NCBI GenBank assembly: GCA_018894105.1
Contig: CM032122.1
Location: 36,549,404 to 36,613,403, forward strand
Direction: 5' to 3'
DNA: 64,000 nt
From: Jacaranda mimosifolia
Taxonomy: Eukaryota; Streptophyta; Magnoliopsida; Lamiales; Bignoniaceae
The notes under the pieces are model-generated. The model saw nothing but the letters and a program-made list of their open reading frames with translations, was not told where the DNA came from and made no database searches. Numbering within the stretch: the stretch's first letter is position 1; every line of letters starts with the position of its first letter. The position numbers were made by a program, and so were the translations under genes. Positions 12,893 through 25,749 of the stretch are shown here, one piece after another.

Positions 12893-13525
12893 AGGGGTGT
12901 AAACAAATCGAGCTTGAACTTACAAAAAATTGCAGGTTCGAGCTCATCAAGCTTGCTCTTAAGGGCTCGAACTTGAGCTCAAACTCAAAAATACTAAGCT
13001 CGAGCTCGAGCCGGCTAATAAAAAAATTTTAAATTAAATAAAATTATTAAATTATTAATATATCATAATTATTTAATAATAATTAATAAAATAATTAAAA
13101 TTATTATTATAAATTAAATATATATGAAATTATAATTATTATTATAATGATTTAAATTATAATATATTATAATTATTGATAAATTATTAATATATTATAA
13201 TTATTTAATCATATATATAAATATTTAAAATTAGAAGAAAAAAAAAGTAAATTATTAATACATATTAATTAATATATAATAAATTTTTTAAATTAGAAAA
13301 AGAAAGTAAATTATTATATATATTAATTATTTAATTAATATATAAAAAATATTTTAAAATAGGAAAAAGCTCATGAGTCGGCTCATGAGCTTTTGAACAA
13401 CTAGAGATGAGCTCGAGCTCAGCTCATGTTAAAGCTCGAGCTCGAAAAACTCGAGCTTGAGTCGAGCTATAATCGAGCCCGCTCATGAGGCTCATGAGCC
13501 GGCTCGACTCATCTTACGCCCTTAG
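12893..13525. mobile_element. Non-autonomous hAT-type element with GAGCTCGAGC-rich arms
   Basis: The 633-bp element begins AGGGGTGTAAAC and ends CTTACGCCCTTAG, an imperfect inverted repeat. It is flanked by a perfect 8-bp duplication GTACAAGT (12885-12892 and 13526-13533), the hAT signature. The two arms (12900-13020 and 13370-13515) carry many self-complementary GAGCTCGAGC / GCTCATGAGC words, so the element could fold into a long hairpin around an AT-only core. Non-coding. Confidence 0.85.
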
Positions 13526-13546
13526 GTACAAGTGGCGTGAATACAA

Positions 13547-13861
13547 AGGTTGTGTTTGGTTATGTGTTTTCGGAACAAGATTGTTCTGAAAAACATAACC
13601 AAACATATCTCTATTTTCTTTCTAAAAGGCACATTCTTAAATATATATATACATATTATATATTTTATTATTATTTTAATATTAAAATAATCACTCGATT
13701 TCATTTTCACCCCCAAAAATTCAATAAAAAAATATTGATTTGACTACTATAGTAAAAAAAAAATTCTCACCCAAAACATACCAAAAAATAACTTTCATAT
13801 TCTCCAATAATTCATTCTCCCAAAATACACAGTAAAATCAAACAAAAAACATAATCAAAGT
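13547..13861. mobile_element. Tourist-like MITE (family B)
   Basis: Begins GGTTGTGTTTGGTTATGTG and ends AAAACATAATCAAAG. The interior shares TTCTCCAATAATTCATTCTC, CCAAAATACA and TTGATTTGACTACTA with the better-preserved copy at 19780-20134. No clear target duplication remains. It sits directly beside the hAT element. The two opposite-strand open frames inside it are not genes. Confidence 0.6.
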
Positions 13862-13869
13862 ATTTTCTC

Positions 13870-14790
13870 TCTGTTTTGAAATTTTTCATTGTTAATTTTC
13901 TTGTTATAAAATAAAATTTTAACATTTGCGAAAATGAATTAAAGTTAAAAAAAAAAAAAAAGTTATATAAAGTATTTTTAATATGCCATTATAAGTATTT
14001 GAGGGAAAAAATATATGTAATGGTTATTCTAAAATAATATATATATATATATGTGCAAGATGATAGCAATACGAGTTTATGTGATATGATTTTAGATTTG
14101 ATGTGCCTTCTCTATACTATTGAAATTGTTTTTATTTATTTATTTTAAATACTATTGAAAGTTAATTTATTTAATAAAATTAACATTAAATAAAACTTGA
14201 TGTCAAATTTAACTGCATTAGACTGTCAGGGGCAAAGTACTGCATAAGTTGTAACAAAAGGGTTAGAAGTGTATTTATAGTTTAAACTTACATATTTAGG
14301 GATATGTTTGTTTGCAAATGTTAATTATTTTAATTTTGAAAAATATTTTAAAAAAATTAGTAGAAAAAATAATTGATATTTAATACTTATTCATGTAACA
14401 CAAAATATTCTCCAATTTCCCCAAATCAACAACCGCCGCTCCAAACAAATATCGGCCAATAGGTTGACTAGTCACATAGGAGTATTAGATGGATACTTTG
14501 GTTCGATACCTATGACATTAACGATATGATCATATGACATTCACTGCGTGCATTGACCTTCTTGTCTCTAATATAGTAATATATAGCACGATGCTGTGAT
14601 ATTGTAATTATGTAATTTCAGTTGTATTTTTAAGAAATTCTGAGTTTTTATTAATTTAAAATTTTTTTATTGATTGTTGATTCATGATGTGTTTATAGAA
14701 TTAGAGCTCTCGATTTTTATGCAAATAATTTTTTTGTTTCATTTTTTGTGAGTTAATATTTATAGTAATTGATAAACTTCTAGTGAGCTT
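13870..14790. other. Intergenic, no gene recognised
   Basis: Low-complexity AT-rich DNA with A-tracts and (TA)n. No coding, RNA or element signature was found. Confidence 0.45.
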
Positions 14791-14791
14791 C

Positions 14792-15236
14792 ATGTCACGC
14801 CAGGTCCGAAGACGTGCAAGAGAGCAAGACGGCAGAGGTTAAAGGAAGACTTGCAAGGCTCTGGAACCTTGTACATAGTTGTAAAAATGTATAAAAAGTT
14901 ATAGAGTAGTTTTTGAAAATTTCCACAATAGGGAAAGTTTTGGATTTAGGATTGTAGGATCAAACAGATCTCTACCGTCTATTTGAGGGGATGGCTAATA
15001 TAAATAGGTTAAGAGTTCATTTATAACGAACCAAGTACGAAGTAAGAAGTAACTAAGTAATACAAAGCCTCTTTGAGTCTATCTCTCAAGTTTTTTATTC
15101 TTAATGCTTGGCTAACTCACTTAACAAACACAACACTTGAAGAAGGATGAGGCTAACTTAGCTAATATCGCAGTAGGCGAACGAGGGACTAAGTGTCGTA
15201 CAGTAACTTATAAGGGATAAGTCTGTGACGTTCAAC
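14792..15236 (+). mobile_element. Possible solo LTR
   Basis: The block stands out from its AT-rich surroundings. It starts TGTCACGCCAGGTCCGAAGA and contains a TATA-like ATATAAATAGG at about 15000, followed by a CTCTTTGAGTCTATCTCTCAAG leader-like segment and GCAGTAGGCGAACGAGGG. It ends near GTCTGTGAC. This arrangement (U3, TATA, R/U5) is typical of a Ty3 LTR. Exact ends and a target duplication could not be fixed, and no internal retroviral-type genes adjoin it. Confidence 0.4.
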
Positions 15237-16185
15237 CCACTTGGGTCTAAATGCTCATTTTAGTGGGCTTTACTAATTGAGCCTTCATTAATTGGGCTCT
15301 TTGACTTTTTTTATTTTACTTAGTTTTGACTAATTGAGTTATTTTAGTCTAGTTTTGCTTTTTGATCCCCAAATACTTAATTTATCATATCATCAAACTC
15401 TTCACTTTCAATTTAGAAATTTTATTTTCATATTGAAAGTATAATATAAGTTTCAATTTTAATTTTTACTTTACCTTAATTAATTTAATTAAATTTTATA
15501 AAGTGGTTAAATTTTTTATTTTATTTTTTATACAGAAACTTGGAATGACTCAAGGTTCATCTAAGTCGAAGTTCTCAAGTCTCAAAATCTGGAAAGTTTT
15601 AGTAAGCATTGAGCTAATTACCTTGCATTCCTCTAAGAATTTAGAAATTTTTTGACAAGTTTGTGATTGTGGAAAGTGGGTTCATGAGAGATTTTGATGA
15701 ATTTCCAAACTAACTCCTTATCTTTTTTATTTTTTCTTTTTTTTCTTTTACCCCATTCTATTCTTATAATGATTTTTTCCTCACGCCCTGCTGGATGGCG
15801 AGGGGGTTTTCTTATAATGCTTTTGCTACGTGTCTTGCTCGGTGGGTCTCACAATGGTCTTTCGCCATGTGTTACAATAGTCTTGTTACACTCTACACTT
15901 GGGGGTTCTATAATAATCTTAGGCCATATATATTAACACTAACAATATTTCCTTTGTCCAATTTTAAATGCTCATATTTGAGTTTTTATCCATGGTTCAT
16001 ATGTAAATTGACATGGCAATTTAGATTAAATTTGAAAATTTATAATAGTAACAACTATTATTTTTATGTTTTTTATTAAAGTGATAATTGAAACTTGACG
16101 TTTAATAATAAAAAGCGTTACTTATTATTTTAATAAAAAATTTCCATAAATTATAATTTTAAAAAATGAACATCCGATAGGAACT
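15237..16185. other. Intergenic, no gene recognised
   Basis: Includes the partly overlapping frames 15694-15936 and 15795-16079, which are low-complexity and show no family motif. A phrase near 15782-15925 (CGCCCTGCTGGATGGCGAGG and following) is less AT-rich but unidentified. Confidence 0.4.
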
Positions 16186-16783
16186 AGGGGGTGTTCATCG
16201 GATTGAATTTATCCAATAAACCCGACAATCTGAATCAAGCCAATCTAATTGATTCGGGTTCGACCAAGTAATCAAGGTCAATTAGGTAAAATCCAATTCA
16301 AACTAATTATAATTGGGTTGGATTCGGGTTTCATTTTTGCATACCAAAACGAACCCGACCCGACATGACCAACTTGATTAAAATTAAAAAAATAATTTAT
16401 TTGTTTATTAGTTTGTTTCACTTTGCCATATCTAGTTAGTAGTCTATTTGATATGTTTTGAAGTTTGCTAAATTTATTTTTGTCCTTTTCATATGTATTT
16501 AAATTTTTATCATTTGGTTGAAGAAATTGAAATTTTATAATTAAATTATTATATAGTTTTTCAATATAAAATTTAAGGAGAAAGACAAAAATAGTTTTTA
16601 AATAAATAAAATAGGTAGACCCGATTACCTGACCCGCACCAACCCGAACTAAATTGGGCTGATTCGATTCGGGTTCGAATATCAAATTCCACAAAACTTT
16701 ACCCGATCCAACTCGATTAAATTTAATTGATTTGAATCGATTTTTTATACAAACCAGATCAGACCCAATTCGTGAACACCACT
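16186..16783. mobile_element. hAT-like non-autonomous element
   Basis: Ends are AGGGGGTGTTCATCGGATTG and AATTCGTGAACACCACT, an inverted repeat. Both arms contain matching ATTCGGGTTCGA / CGAACCCGA and CCCGAC words, giving hairpin potential like that of the element at 12893-13525. I could not find a clean 8-bp duplication. The 138-codon minus-strand frame at 16278-16694 lies wholly inside the element and is a by-product of its arms. Confidence 0.5.
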
Positions 16784-19776
16784 AATGAAAACAAAATGGA
16801 CTAATATTTCCTGTTAATGGGAATATCAATTAAATTTAGCAGAACTTAAAAAAAAAAAAAAAAAGAAGAAGAAGAAGTTTGATCTGTGGAAAACCGAAAA
16901 AGCAATAAAAAGTATATTTATATTAAAAAAAAAAAAAAAGGAAAGAAAAACCTTGAGAAAGGGGAATGCTGAATACTATTAAATTATTATTTGATTTGTT
17001 TTGTTAGGATCTCCACAAGAAAGAGTGTTTCAGTCTTCACCTGAAGAGGGGGACCCATTTCCGTACAATCTGATGTGGCCTCCTCTGAATTATAATATCA
17101 TCCCATGGGGCAACCCGCCCCACCTTTACCTTTCTTTTTGCCTTTTAATAATTGAAAAAACAATTCTTACGATTCTTTTCCAGTGTACGAAATTGAGAAC
17201 ATCTTAATGCGGGTGGTCACGGGACAACCAGAAAAGAAAAGTTTATTGAATTTTGGTCCCCTGCCTTTCCACGAATACGATATCAATTACGTGTTTCTAT
17301 AAACAATTTTAATTATTTTATTTTATTGCATATGATTGAATCTTTTTTTTTTTTTTTTTCAATATTTAAAAAAAACAAAATCTGTTATTTAATAACTCAA
17401 AAACCTCTTTGAAAATGTTAAATATTGAAGAAAGTTGGTATAATTTGAAAAGTTTTAAAATATCAAAAATTATCAAGTGTAATTTTAGATTATATATGAA
17501 ATTTTAAATTATTTAGATATTTTTATAAAATAAATGGAAAAAATAAAGAAAAAATAGAGCAAGGCATTTTTATTCAATAAATGTTTTAAATCATACATAT
17601 AATTATATTTTAATATGAAAATTATGTAAATTGATTTTCTAAAATATAAAACTTTTACCATCATGATCTCCTCAACAATGTGGAGGTCATAACAATAAAA
17701 TTTATGATAGTTGAGGTTTAAAAAATATGATTATTTATCAACATAGTTAATGTAAAATAATTTAGTATTTCATCAACAAAATACTAGCTAGATACTTAAA
17801 ACATTATTTGATGACCATTATTTGTCCGTACTTTTGTAATATGCAATTTTTTAGAACATAATACTTGGTATTATTATAATAAGTAAAATTTGTTTCTCGT
17901 TTGTTTGGAGTGTTTTTCTCACTTTTAAAATTATCTAATAACATGTTTTACATGCCATATAAATCATAATAAAATCATAAATAGATTATTTATATTCAAC
18001 TCAATGTATTGAAGTGTATCGATGTCATTGGTTGTTTCTATAAGCATGAAATGTGTGCAAATAATAAAATACGATTATTTGTTTCGGTCAAACTTTCTTG
18101 ATCTAATATAGTTCTTTTTTATGTTGATCTTCTTGAATTCTGCGTTCAAATTAAATGAAAAAGAAGTTCGAAAAAAAATAAGAGTACTTTTATTGCTCTT
18201 GGCTGAATAAATTTTTATAATTAAATTTGAGGGCCATTTATAGGGAATTGAAATGAAAGCATTGATCTTCTGCACTAAGGCCTATGTTTCTAAGTTGGAT
18301 CTTCATGGGTTTTTAGGATCTACCTTCCTATCACAGTGGATATAAAATAATTAGATCTTTTTTTGTCATAAATTACATAGAAAGTTAATCAATATCTATT
18401 CATGAATACTTTAAATTATTTGTTATTCATCCATCAAAACATCAAATTTTCAACTACTTCTTCAATAAAGAATATACATTTCAAGCTGTCGAGAGGAAGA
18501 AAAAGAAGAGAGTCAAGAATAGGGGATTATATTTTATTCATCCAAAATTTGTGTGAACACCCATAATTCAAATACGCAAAAAGTGAAATAAGATAAAGTA
18601 AAAATAAAATAAAATAAAACAAATTTTGTATGAAATATCTTTTATGTTATTAGATATTATTTTTTTCTTAATATATTAAAAAACACATTGTTTGTTTTTG
18701 CAAAATGAATATTTAAATAGTTAGAATTATTTTCAATGCATTGGAATATTGGATTGAGTACGTGCTAATTTATGTATACACACACACACATATATACATA
18801 TATATATATATATATATTAGTTGTTCCAAATTTATTGATATTTGACACTAAAATAGAACTTCATGACTCGAAGAATGATTTTCTTTTTAAAACTATCATC
18901 TCAATGAAGGTATTACTTAAATAGTACCAATTTCAACATAATAACCACTACTTTTACTAGTAAAAGCACAACAATACTCAAATTGATACTTTTTCAACTG
19001 ATATTCAAGTTAAAAGAGCCCAATAATTTTAAGACTAACGAAGAATTTCCATTCTTCTTTTTCCGGCCCACATGGATCAAACCATTTTCTTTTGTAACAA
19101 CTACCAAACATCCTTTCAAGTAGCCCTTGCACGGTCTAACTATTTAACGGGTGTTAAAAAAAAAAAAAACAAAAAAAAAACCAATCTATATTCTGTGCAG
19201 TAAAAAAGCTAATCTTATATATTTTGCCAAGCTTTTACGGTCGACCTTTTCTTCTAACGTATCATAAATAAATATTGATATTTTTCTATTATGAAATGAT
19301 TATAGGACATCACCGGGTGACGTGTGTGGTAACTGTGAAGTTGGAAGGAAGATGTAGACAAATGAGAGTGGGGAGCACTCATGCAAAGGCCAAAACCTCA
19401 ACAACCCCTCATAAATAAATAAAGTCACAGTTCGAGGTTGAAGCAATTGATTCCATTAAATCAACAAAGCTATACACACCCTGCTTGGCTTTCTTAATTT
19501 GATTTCGATCATACACTCCTTCAATCCAATTATATATATATATATATATATATATTAAGAAAATATGAAATATTTGGAAACTTTGAAATTGGGGGTGTTT
19601 TGAAATTAACAGTATCCATTTTTAAAGTGACATAGAGTTTACATTAATATTAAAAAAGTAATCAAAAATAATTTTTTTTATCCAAAGTCTGCGATTTATA
19701 AGTTTTCATGTACTCCCAAGTAGATGGTATAAAAGATAAGGCAGATGATTTCAATAGCATGAGTTGCAGTAAAAAT
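16784..19776. other. 3-kb AT-rich intergenic stretch
   Basis: Holds A- and T-tracts, a GAAGAAGAAG run near 16864, (CA)n(TA)n near 18778-18818 and (TA)n near 19529-19555. Open frames such as 17001-17207 and 18075-18275 match nothing I know. No RNA gene is visible. Confidence 0.45.
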
Positions 19777-19779
19777 TTA

Positions 19780-19910
19780 GGGAATGTTTGGTTATATTTT
19801 TTCAAAACAATATTATTTTAGAGAAACAACCAAATATATCCTCATTTTCTCTCAAAAACACATATTTTTCAATATATACATACATATTATATATATTTAT
19901 ACATCATATA

Positions 19911-19945
<35 letters not shown>

Positions 19946-20134
19946 TAAAAAATTACTCAATTCCATTTTTATCCCCAAAACTCAACAAACAAGGATTGAT
20001 TTGACTGCTACAATAAAAAATGTCTCCCCCAAAATATAAACAAACATACCAAAAAATAACTTTCACATTTTTCAATAATTCATTCTCCCAAAATACATAA
20101 TAAAATCACATAGAAAACATAACCAAACATTCCC
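19780..20134. mobile_element. Tourist/Harbinger-like MITE (family B), complete
   Basis: Near-perfect terminal inverted repeats GGGAATGTTTGGTTATAT and AACATAACCAAACATTCCC, flanked by TTA on both sides (19777-19779 and 20135-20137). The interior contains an (ATT)n microsatellite at about 19911-19943 and is non-coding. It is the reference copy of the family that also includes 13547-13861, 43971-44469 and 60140-60572. Confidence 0.82.
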
Positions 20135-20137
20135 TTA

Positions 20138-20833
20138 GTGCTACGTCGTTAATAAAAAATAGTTCGGCGAGAGATGTTAGTAAAATTCGAAAATTATGGA
20201 GTTTTTTTTGGCTAACCGATAGTTTTCATAGAACCATTTTTTCTTACTTGTTCTTACCATTTAAAAATAATTTAATATGATAATACAGTTATTGTTCTTG
20301 CCTTGCATCATTGACAAGGTTATCATTAATGGCAAAAAGAAAATAAAAAAGGAAAGAAGCTATTAACAATCAATCCTTACTTAAATCTACCCATGATGAG
20401 CACATGCTTAAATACAAGATCCGGCAGCATGATAATCTTTCCATGAATAAAAGATACAGTGTACTTAACCAAATATAAAGTTATGCTATCAATAATCTAT
20501 AGGTTGATGAATAAAAAAAGGTAAGTTCTAGACAACATAGGACCAATTCTAGCAAAATTATGCGACAAATATTGTTATAATTAAAAACCTTAAACTTATG
20601 CAACTTTATCAAAGTGCATGTTAACAAATATTATTGAATTTCTAAAAAAATTTCCTCTTCTGAAAATGAGACATATAAAAGGCAGGACGTTTGAGAATTG
20701 AAATTAATTATTGTAGCCAACCCAATCATGAAGTTGCAAAGCCCAGCTGCTAGCTGTCCATCAGGTTGAACCATTAAGACCTAATTAATAGTTGAAATCA
20801 ACACCTAATAAGAAATTCCTAAATCCGGGTTCC
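20138..20833. other. Intergenic, no gene recognised
   Basis: AT-rich DNA between two MITEs; nothing recognisable. Confidence 0.45.
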
Positions 20834-20836
20834 TTA

Positions 20837-21201
20837 CATGCCGTTTGGATTTGTTTTCTAGCGGCATTTTCATTTTCTAATGAAAAGGAATAGTAAAAAA
20901 ATAGTTATAAAAGTGTTTTTGAAAATAAAATATTGTTTGGATGTTTTGTTTAAAATATAATAATCATGTATGATTGAAAATGAGTTATATTTGAAAATTA
21001 TAGTATTTTTATATTAAAAGTCGTGAAAATATGAGTAGGAGAAAATAAAAAGTGAAAATGGAGAGAGAGTGTAAGAATTTGTTTGGAAGAATATTTTGAA
21101 AATGAAAATGTCTGTGAAAATGGAGGAAAAGTTGATGGCTTTATGTTTTCATTTTCAGCAAAAAATGAAAATAAATCCAAAAAACAAGAACAAACGAGTC
21201 C
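20837..21201. mobile_element. Tourist/Harbinger-like MITE (family C)
   Basis: Begins CATGCCGTTTGGATTTGTTT and ends AACAAGAACAAACGAGTCC, flanked by TTA (20834-20836 and 21202-21204). The interior shares TTTGAAAATAAAATATTGTTTGG-type and GAGAGAGTGTAAGA words with the copy at 35986-36352. The minus-strand frame 20998-21180 is internal to it and not a gene. Confidence 0.75.
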
Positions 21202-21204
21202 TTA

Positions 21205-21564
21205 TTGACTATGGTCTATGGGGAATGCGAGTGCTGCTTTGAACCGAAGCTAAGAAATAATTAAACTCTCCTGTTACTAAAGCAATGCTCGAACGACATA
21301 ATTTGTGGGATTATACCTTTGTGATCTTTGAATCTTTGTATATCTTTTCAGAAGAAAAAGAAAAAAGAAGATGACAAGTTTTCAATTTATATGTGCTGAT
21401 GCTTTGATGGCTATGACCAAAATACTAATTGTGCCTATCATCTCGGATGTCTAGTTATTAAGGGTCACATGCATTGAATATTCGCATTTGATTCGATTGC
21501 TTAAAAATTAAGTTTGATCAAAGTTTTAACTTTTAAGAGATTAATTTTCATTTTCTTTGTATTA
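21205..21564. other. Flank between MITE and MULE, no gene
   Basis: AT-rich intergenic DNA up to the left target duplication of the MULE; nothing recognised. Confidence 0.45.
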
Positions 21565-21573
21565 TTGAGTTAT

Positions 21574-21740
21574 GGGGAACTTATTAAAAAGTACCAAAAC
21601 TACTTTCAAAATTTGTGTTCAGTCCCCAATTAAAAACTTATAGTGCAAACTCCCTAGTTTTAATAAAAGTTTAGAGATTACTCCCTAGCCACTTGATTTG
21701 ACACAAATGCCCTTAAGTATCATATTTTTCCTTGTTTTTT
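21574..21740 (+). repeat. Left terminal inverted repeat of the MULE
   Basis: Starts GGGGAACTTATTAAAAAG. Identity with the reverse complement of the right end is highest in CTACTTTCAA (about 21600-21609), GTG.TCAGTCCCC and GA.ATTACTCCC, then fades near the phrase ATGCCCTT. It probably contains the transposase promoter, since the first ATG is at 21962. Confidence 0.8.
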
Positions 21741-21961
21741 CAAGCAAACAGTAAACCCTACAAACGCTCATTACCAGAAACAGAAAGAACAGAAAAAATT
21801 GCAACAAGCGGGAAACGAGAACAACGTTAGAGCCAAACGCCACTAACCCGACAACTGCATTGTCTTCTTCTCTTTTTATTTTCATCATTTTCGGATTCCA
21901 TCTTCTTCTCAGTTCCTTCTCAGTTGCTTCTGTGTTTCCTTTTTTTTTTTTTTCCCCGACA

Positions 21962-24900
21962 ATGTCAACCAGCAGCGAAGCAAGTGCGCTCAATCAAGTG
22001 TTGGGGAGTTGTCGCTACAAAGACCAGCTCCATATAATGTCAATTAAGGACAATACGACTGTAATGGATATCTACATTAATCTAGCAAGAAAATGGAGTG
22101 AAATCAATTCCGAGCACTTCAGCTTGCGATTTATAGCTCCACATCAAAGATTGTACGTGAGTTTAACTGATGACGATGACGTCATGAATATGGTCTTACT
22201 GCATTTGACATTGAAGATGAACATTGCGGACATATTGGTAAACCGAAAGGATGAATCAAGCAGCAGAGAAAAGAAGAGCAGTGATGTTTTAAGGTAATAC
22301 TTCTATAGAATCTCAACTTTACTGCAATTAGTAAAGTTCTGTACATGAAGTGTTCTAAAATTGCTCTCTGTTTATTTGAAAATCTTTCTGTACTTGGAGC
22401 GTTCCACATTATACTTCATTGCAGTTAACATTGTACTTACAGAAACATATACTCTCTTCATTGAAGTTCTATACTTCCATTGTTTCTAACTTGTACGTCG
22501 CTTTATATAAACTTGTACTTCAAGTATCTAAATCTATAATTCGGCTTTCATGTTTTCTACTAATAAGATATCCGAATTGTACTGCCATTGCTTAGGTTTT
22601 ATACTTCAAGTGTTCAGAAATTGTTCTCAACTTTGTAAAAAGTGTACTCCTATTTTCTAAAATCATACAACATTTTATATAAATCTGTACTCTTTTCACA
22701 TAAGTTCTACACTTCTGGTGTTCCCAATTTGTACTTCATTATATTAAAACAGGTAAATCATTCATTGAAGTTCTATACTTCAATCGTTTGAATATGTACT
22801 TCACTTTACTTGAACTTGTACTTTAATTATATGAACCTATTATTTAATTTTGAAGCGTGTAATAACGTACTATCTAAAATTTATACTGCGAAAGCTGAGC
22901 ATCTATACTTCAGTCGCTCCAAAACTGTACCTCACATTGTCCAAAATTATACTTCGAATATCTAAACTTATATTTCAGTTGTTAAATAATTTCACTTAAA
23001 TCTTTATATTATTTTTATTGGGCTTATACACTTCAGGTGTTCCGAAATTGTTCCTCACTTTGTCTAATATTGTACTTCCTTTTTCATCGAATCATACCTC
23101 ATTTTATATTCATTTAATCTATATTTGTGCTGCATTCATTGAAGTTCTATACTTCAATTTCCTGAATTGGTACTTCATTTTGTGTGAAATTGTACTTTAA
23201 TATTGCGCTTATACACTTCAGGTGTTCCGAAATTGTTCCTCACTTTGTCTAATATTGTACTTCCTTTTTTCATCAAATCACACCTCATTTTATATTCATA
23301 TAATCTATATTTGTGCTGCATTCATTGAAGCTCTATACTTCAATTGCCTGAATTGGTACTTTATTTTATGTGAAATTGTACTTTAATTATTCGATTCAAT
23401 TATTTAATTCTGAAGCGTGAACTGTTGTGTTATCCAAAATCTATACTGCGAGAGCCGAATTTTTATACTTCAGCTTTTTTGCAACTGTACTTAACCTTAT
23501 GAAAAACTATACTTCCAATTTCTGAACTTATATTTCAGTTCGAACATAAATCCGCTTAATTCTTATACTCTTTTCGTTGCGTTTATACACTTCAGGTGTT
23601 CCGAAATTGTACTTCATTTCTTTTATTTCTGTTCCTTCATTTTGCAAATCAATTTGCGTATATCTGTACTCTTTTTGTCAATGTTGTGTGCTTCATGTGT
23701 TCACAAATTGTACGTCACGTTTTTTTAACTTGTACTTCAATTTTCTGAATCTGTAATTTAATTTTCAAGTGTTCTACTAATGAATTGTACTTTATTGTGC
23801 CTAAAATTATACTTCATTTGCCATCCTCAAGGGATGTAGTGGAGGAGTAAATTGGTTCGACCAGTGCATCGCACAATGAATTGGCTTTAATTAGCAACTC
23901 AATTGATGCATGGAGGAATTGCATATATGGGGAGGGTCAAACATTCAATGATGCTCACGAGTTCAGAATTATGCTTAAGAATTATGCAGTGTCTACTTTG
24001 CGGTCATTTAAATACAAGAAAAATGACAGCAAAAAAATCATAGCCGTTTGCAGTGATGAAAATTGCAAATGGAGAATCTATGCATCAAGGCATGAAGCTG
24101 ATAAATTATTTGGCATTCGAAAATGTAATCTAGAGCACACATGTGGTGAGGCTAATCTTCGGACAAGGGGACATCCTAAAGCCGATTCCGCTTGGGTTGC
24201 TAATGTAGTGAAGAATAAATTGAGATCAGAGCCATGTTATCGGCCTTGCACCATATTGAAAGATATCCACAGAGAATATGGTGTGGAACTTAGGTACCAT
24301 AAAGCATGGATGGGTAAGGAATTAGCTATGCATGACATCCATGGAGCTGAGAAGGGATCTTATGATAAGTTGAGGTGGTACTGTGATGCTGTGAATAGAA
24401 CAAACCCTGGAAGTATTGCAGACTGTGAGATTGACCCAATCAGTCGAAAATTTCGTCGGCTATTTATTTTTTTTAGTGCCTGTCTTCTTGGTTTTCTTAG
24501 GGGATGCAGGCCATTGATATTCTTGGACGGCACCCATATTAAAAATAAATTCAAAGGAGTCTTACTCAGCGCAGTCAGTAAGGACGCCAATGATGACTTA
24601 TTCACGTTAGCATATGCAGTTGTTGACTCTGAAAATGATATGAATTGGGAGTGGTTCTGCTTAAAGCTGAGAAGTGTCTTAGATTCTGAATATTTGCCTG
24701 GCTTATCAAGGTTTACTTTCTTCTCCGATCGACATCCTGGTCTTCTTAAGGCCCTCCCCATGATATTTCCCGGTAGCCATCATGCATATTGCTTGAGACA
24801 CTTAGTGGATAACTTCAAGAAACAAGTAAGTGTGCTCTATCTCTGTTTGTGAGATAATTATGTGAAATAAGCTCTACTTCATAACATTAAGCCCATTATT

Positions 24901-25749
24901 GTTCTATTATTTTGAATTCAGGTATTAAGGAAGTACCCTCTACATAACAAGAAACATTGGTGTTCTATTTTTATGAAAGCTGCATATGCGCCTACAAGGC
25001 AGGAGTATACCCGACATATAGACAGCATCTTGGAGTCAATGCCGCTTGCCAGAGACTTTATTATGCAGTCTGACCCAACCTGTTTGGCAAACTCCTTATT
25101 CAGTGGAGATCGATGGGGGGTAATAAGCAATAATCAAGCAGAATGTTGGAATAATTGGGTTAAACCAGCCCGATTTATGCCAGTTGCAGCCATGGTTGAT
25201 CACATACGCATGCAAATAATGGTTATGATGCATGGTAGGAGAGAAGAATCTCATAAGATGGTTGGTCAATTATGTCCCAAGCAAGAGAAAAAGTTGGCAA
25301 TCAATCATATGCGCTCTCGCAACTTAAAAGTTGTCATGTCTAGCGGTTGGAGCTTTGAGGTGATTGAGCAAGACAAATCGTATGCTATAGATTTACATAA
25401 CAGAGTTTGTTCTTGCGGAGCATGGCAGATTGATAAGATACCATGCATACATGCTTGTGCTTCTATCGAGTCAAAGTCACTTTCACCGTATGACTTCACA
25501 GATCAATACTACCGAGTTGAGATGTATCAACAAGCATACCAAGCAGTTATAAATCCTATTCCTACGTTTGATATGCATATGTTCCATGTAGATGATGACG
25601 ACATCATTCATGCACCTGATTGTCGATCTCAGCCTGGGCGGAGAAGGACACAGAGGATTCCATCACAGATTGAGAAGCGTGCCATTAAGTGTAAGAGGTG
25701 TGGTAGAACAGGGCATAATCATCGAACTTGCAAAGAATCAGTAAAGTAG
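21962..25749 (+). CDS. MULE transposase (MuDR-type, PB1-like N terminus, SWIM and CCHC zinc fingers)
   Basis: Three exons with matching phases: 21962-22293, 23865-24825 and 24922-25749, about 706 codons ending TAG. Exon 1 encodes a PB1-like ubiquitin fold, common at the N terminus of plant MULE transposases. Exon 2 holds the MuDR N-terminal zinc-binding region (CSDENCKWRIYASR, HTCGE) and the start of the MULE DDE domain, with Asp332 in FLDGTHIK and Asp399 in FFSDRHPG. Exon 3 provides the probable catalytic Glu505 (NNQAECWNNW), a SWIM finger (C594, C596, C606, H608) and a CCHC knuckle (C688, C691, H696, C701). The ATG at 21962 is the first in frame; upstream is a pyrimidine-rich leader. Donors are GTAATA and GTAAGT; the 23864 acceptor is weak but is the only nearby AG that keeps frame. 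No stop or frameshift is visible, so the enzyme may be functional. It would bind the termini and cut and paste the element. Confidence 0.88.
22294..23864 (+). repeat. Transposase intron 1, built of degenerate TTGTACTTCA-type repeats
   Basis: This 1,571-bp inferred intron is an irregular array in which TGTACTTCA, TATACTTCA and TTCTATACTTCAAT recur every 15-45 bp. A larger duplication is visible: the block beginning ACACTTCAGGTGTTCCG occurs at about 23028, 23213 and 23588. Exon phases on either side agree (AG plus T completes Ser), which supports removal by splicing. Confidence 0.75.

Noticed and set aside
16278..16694. 138-codon minus-strand frame
   Set aside because: Lies wholly inside a hAT-like MITE and reads through its inverted arms; no known domain.
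24360..24761. 133-codon minus-strand frame
   Set aside because: Antisense shadow of transposase exon 2, which has full domain support.
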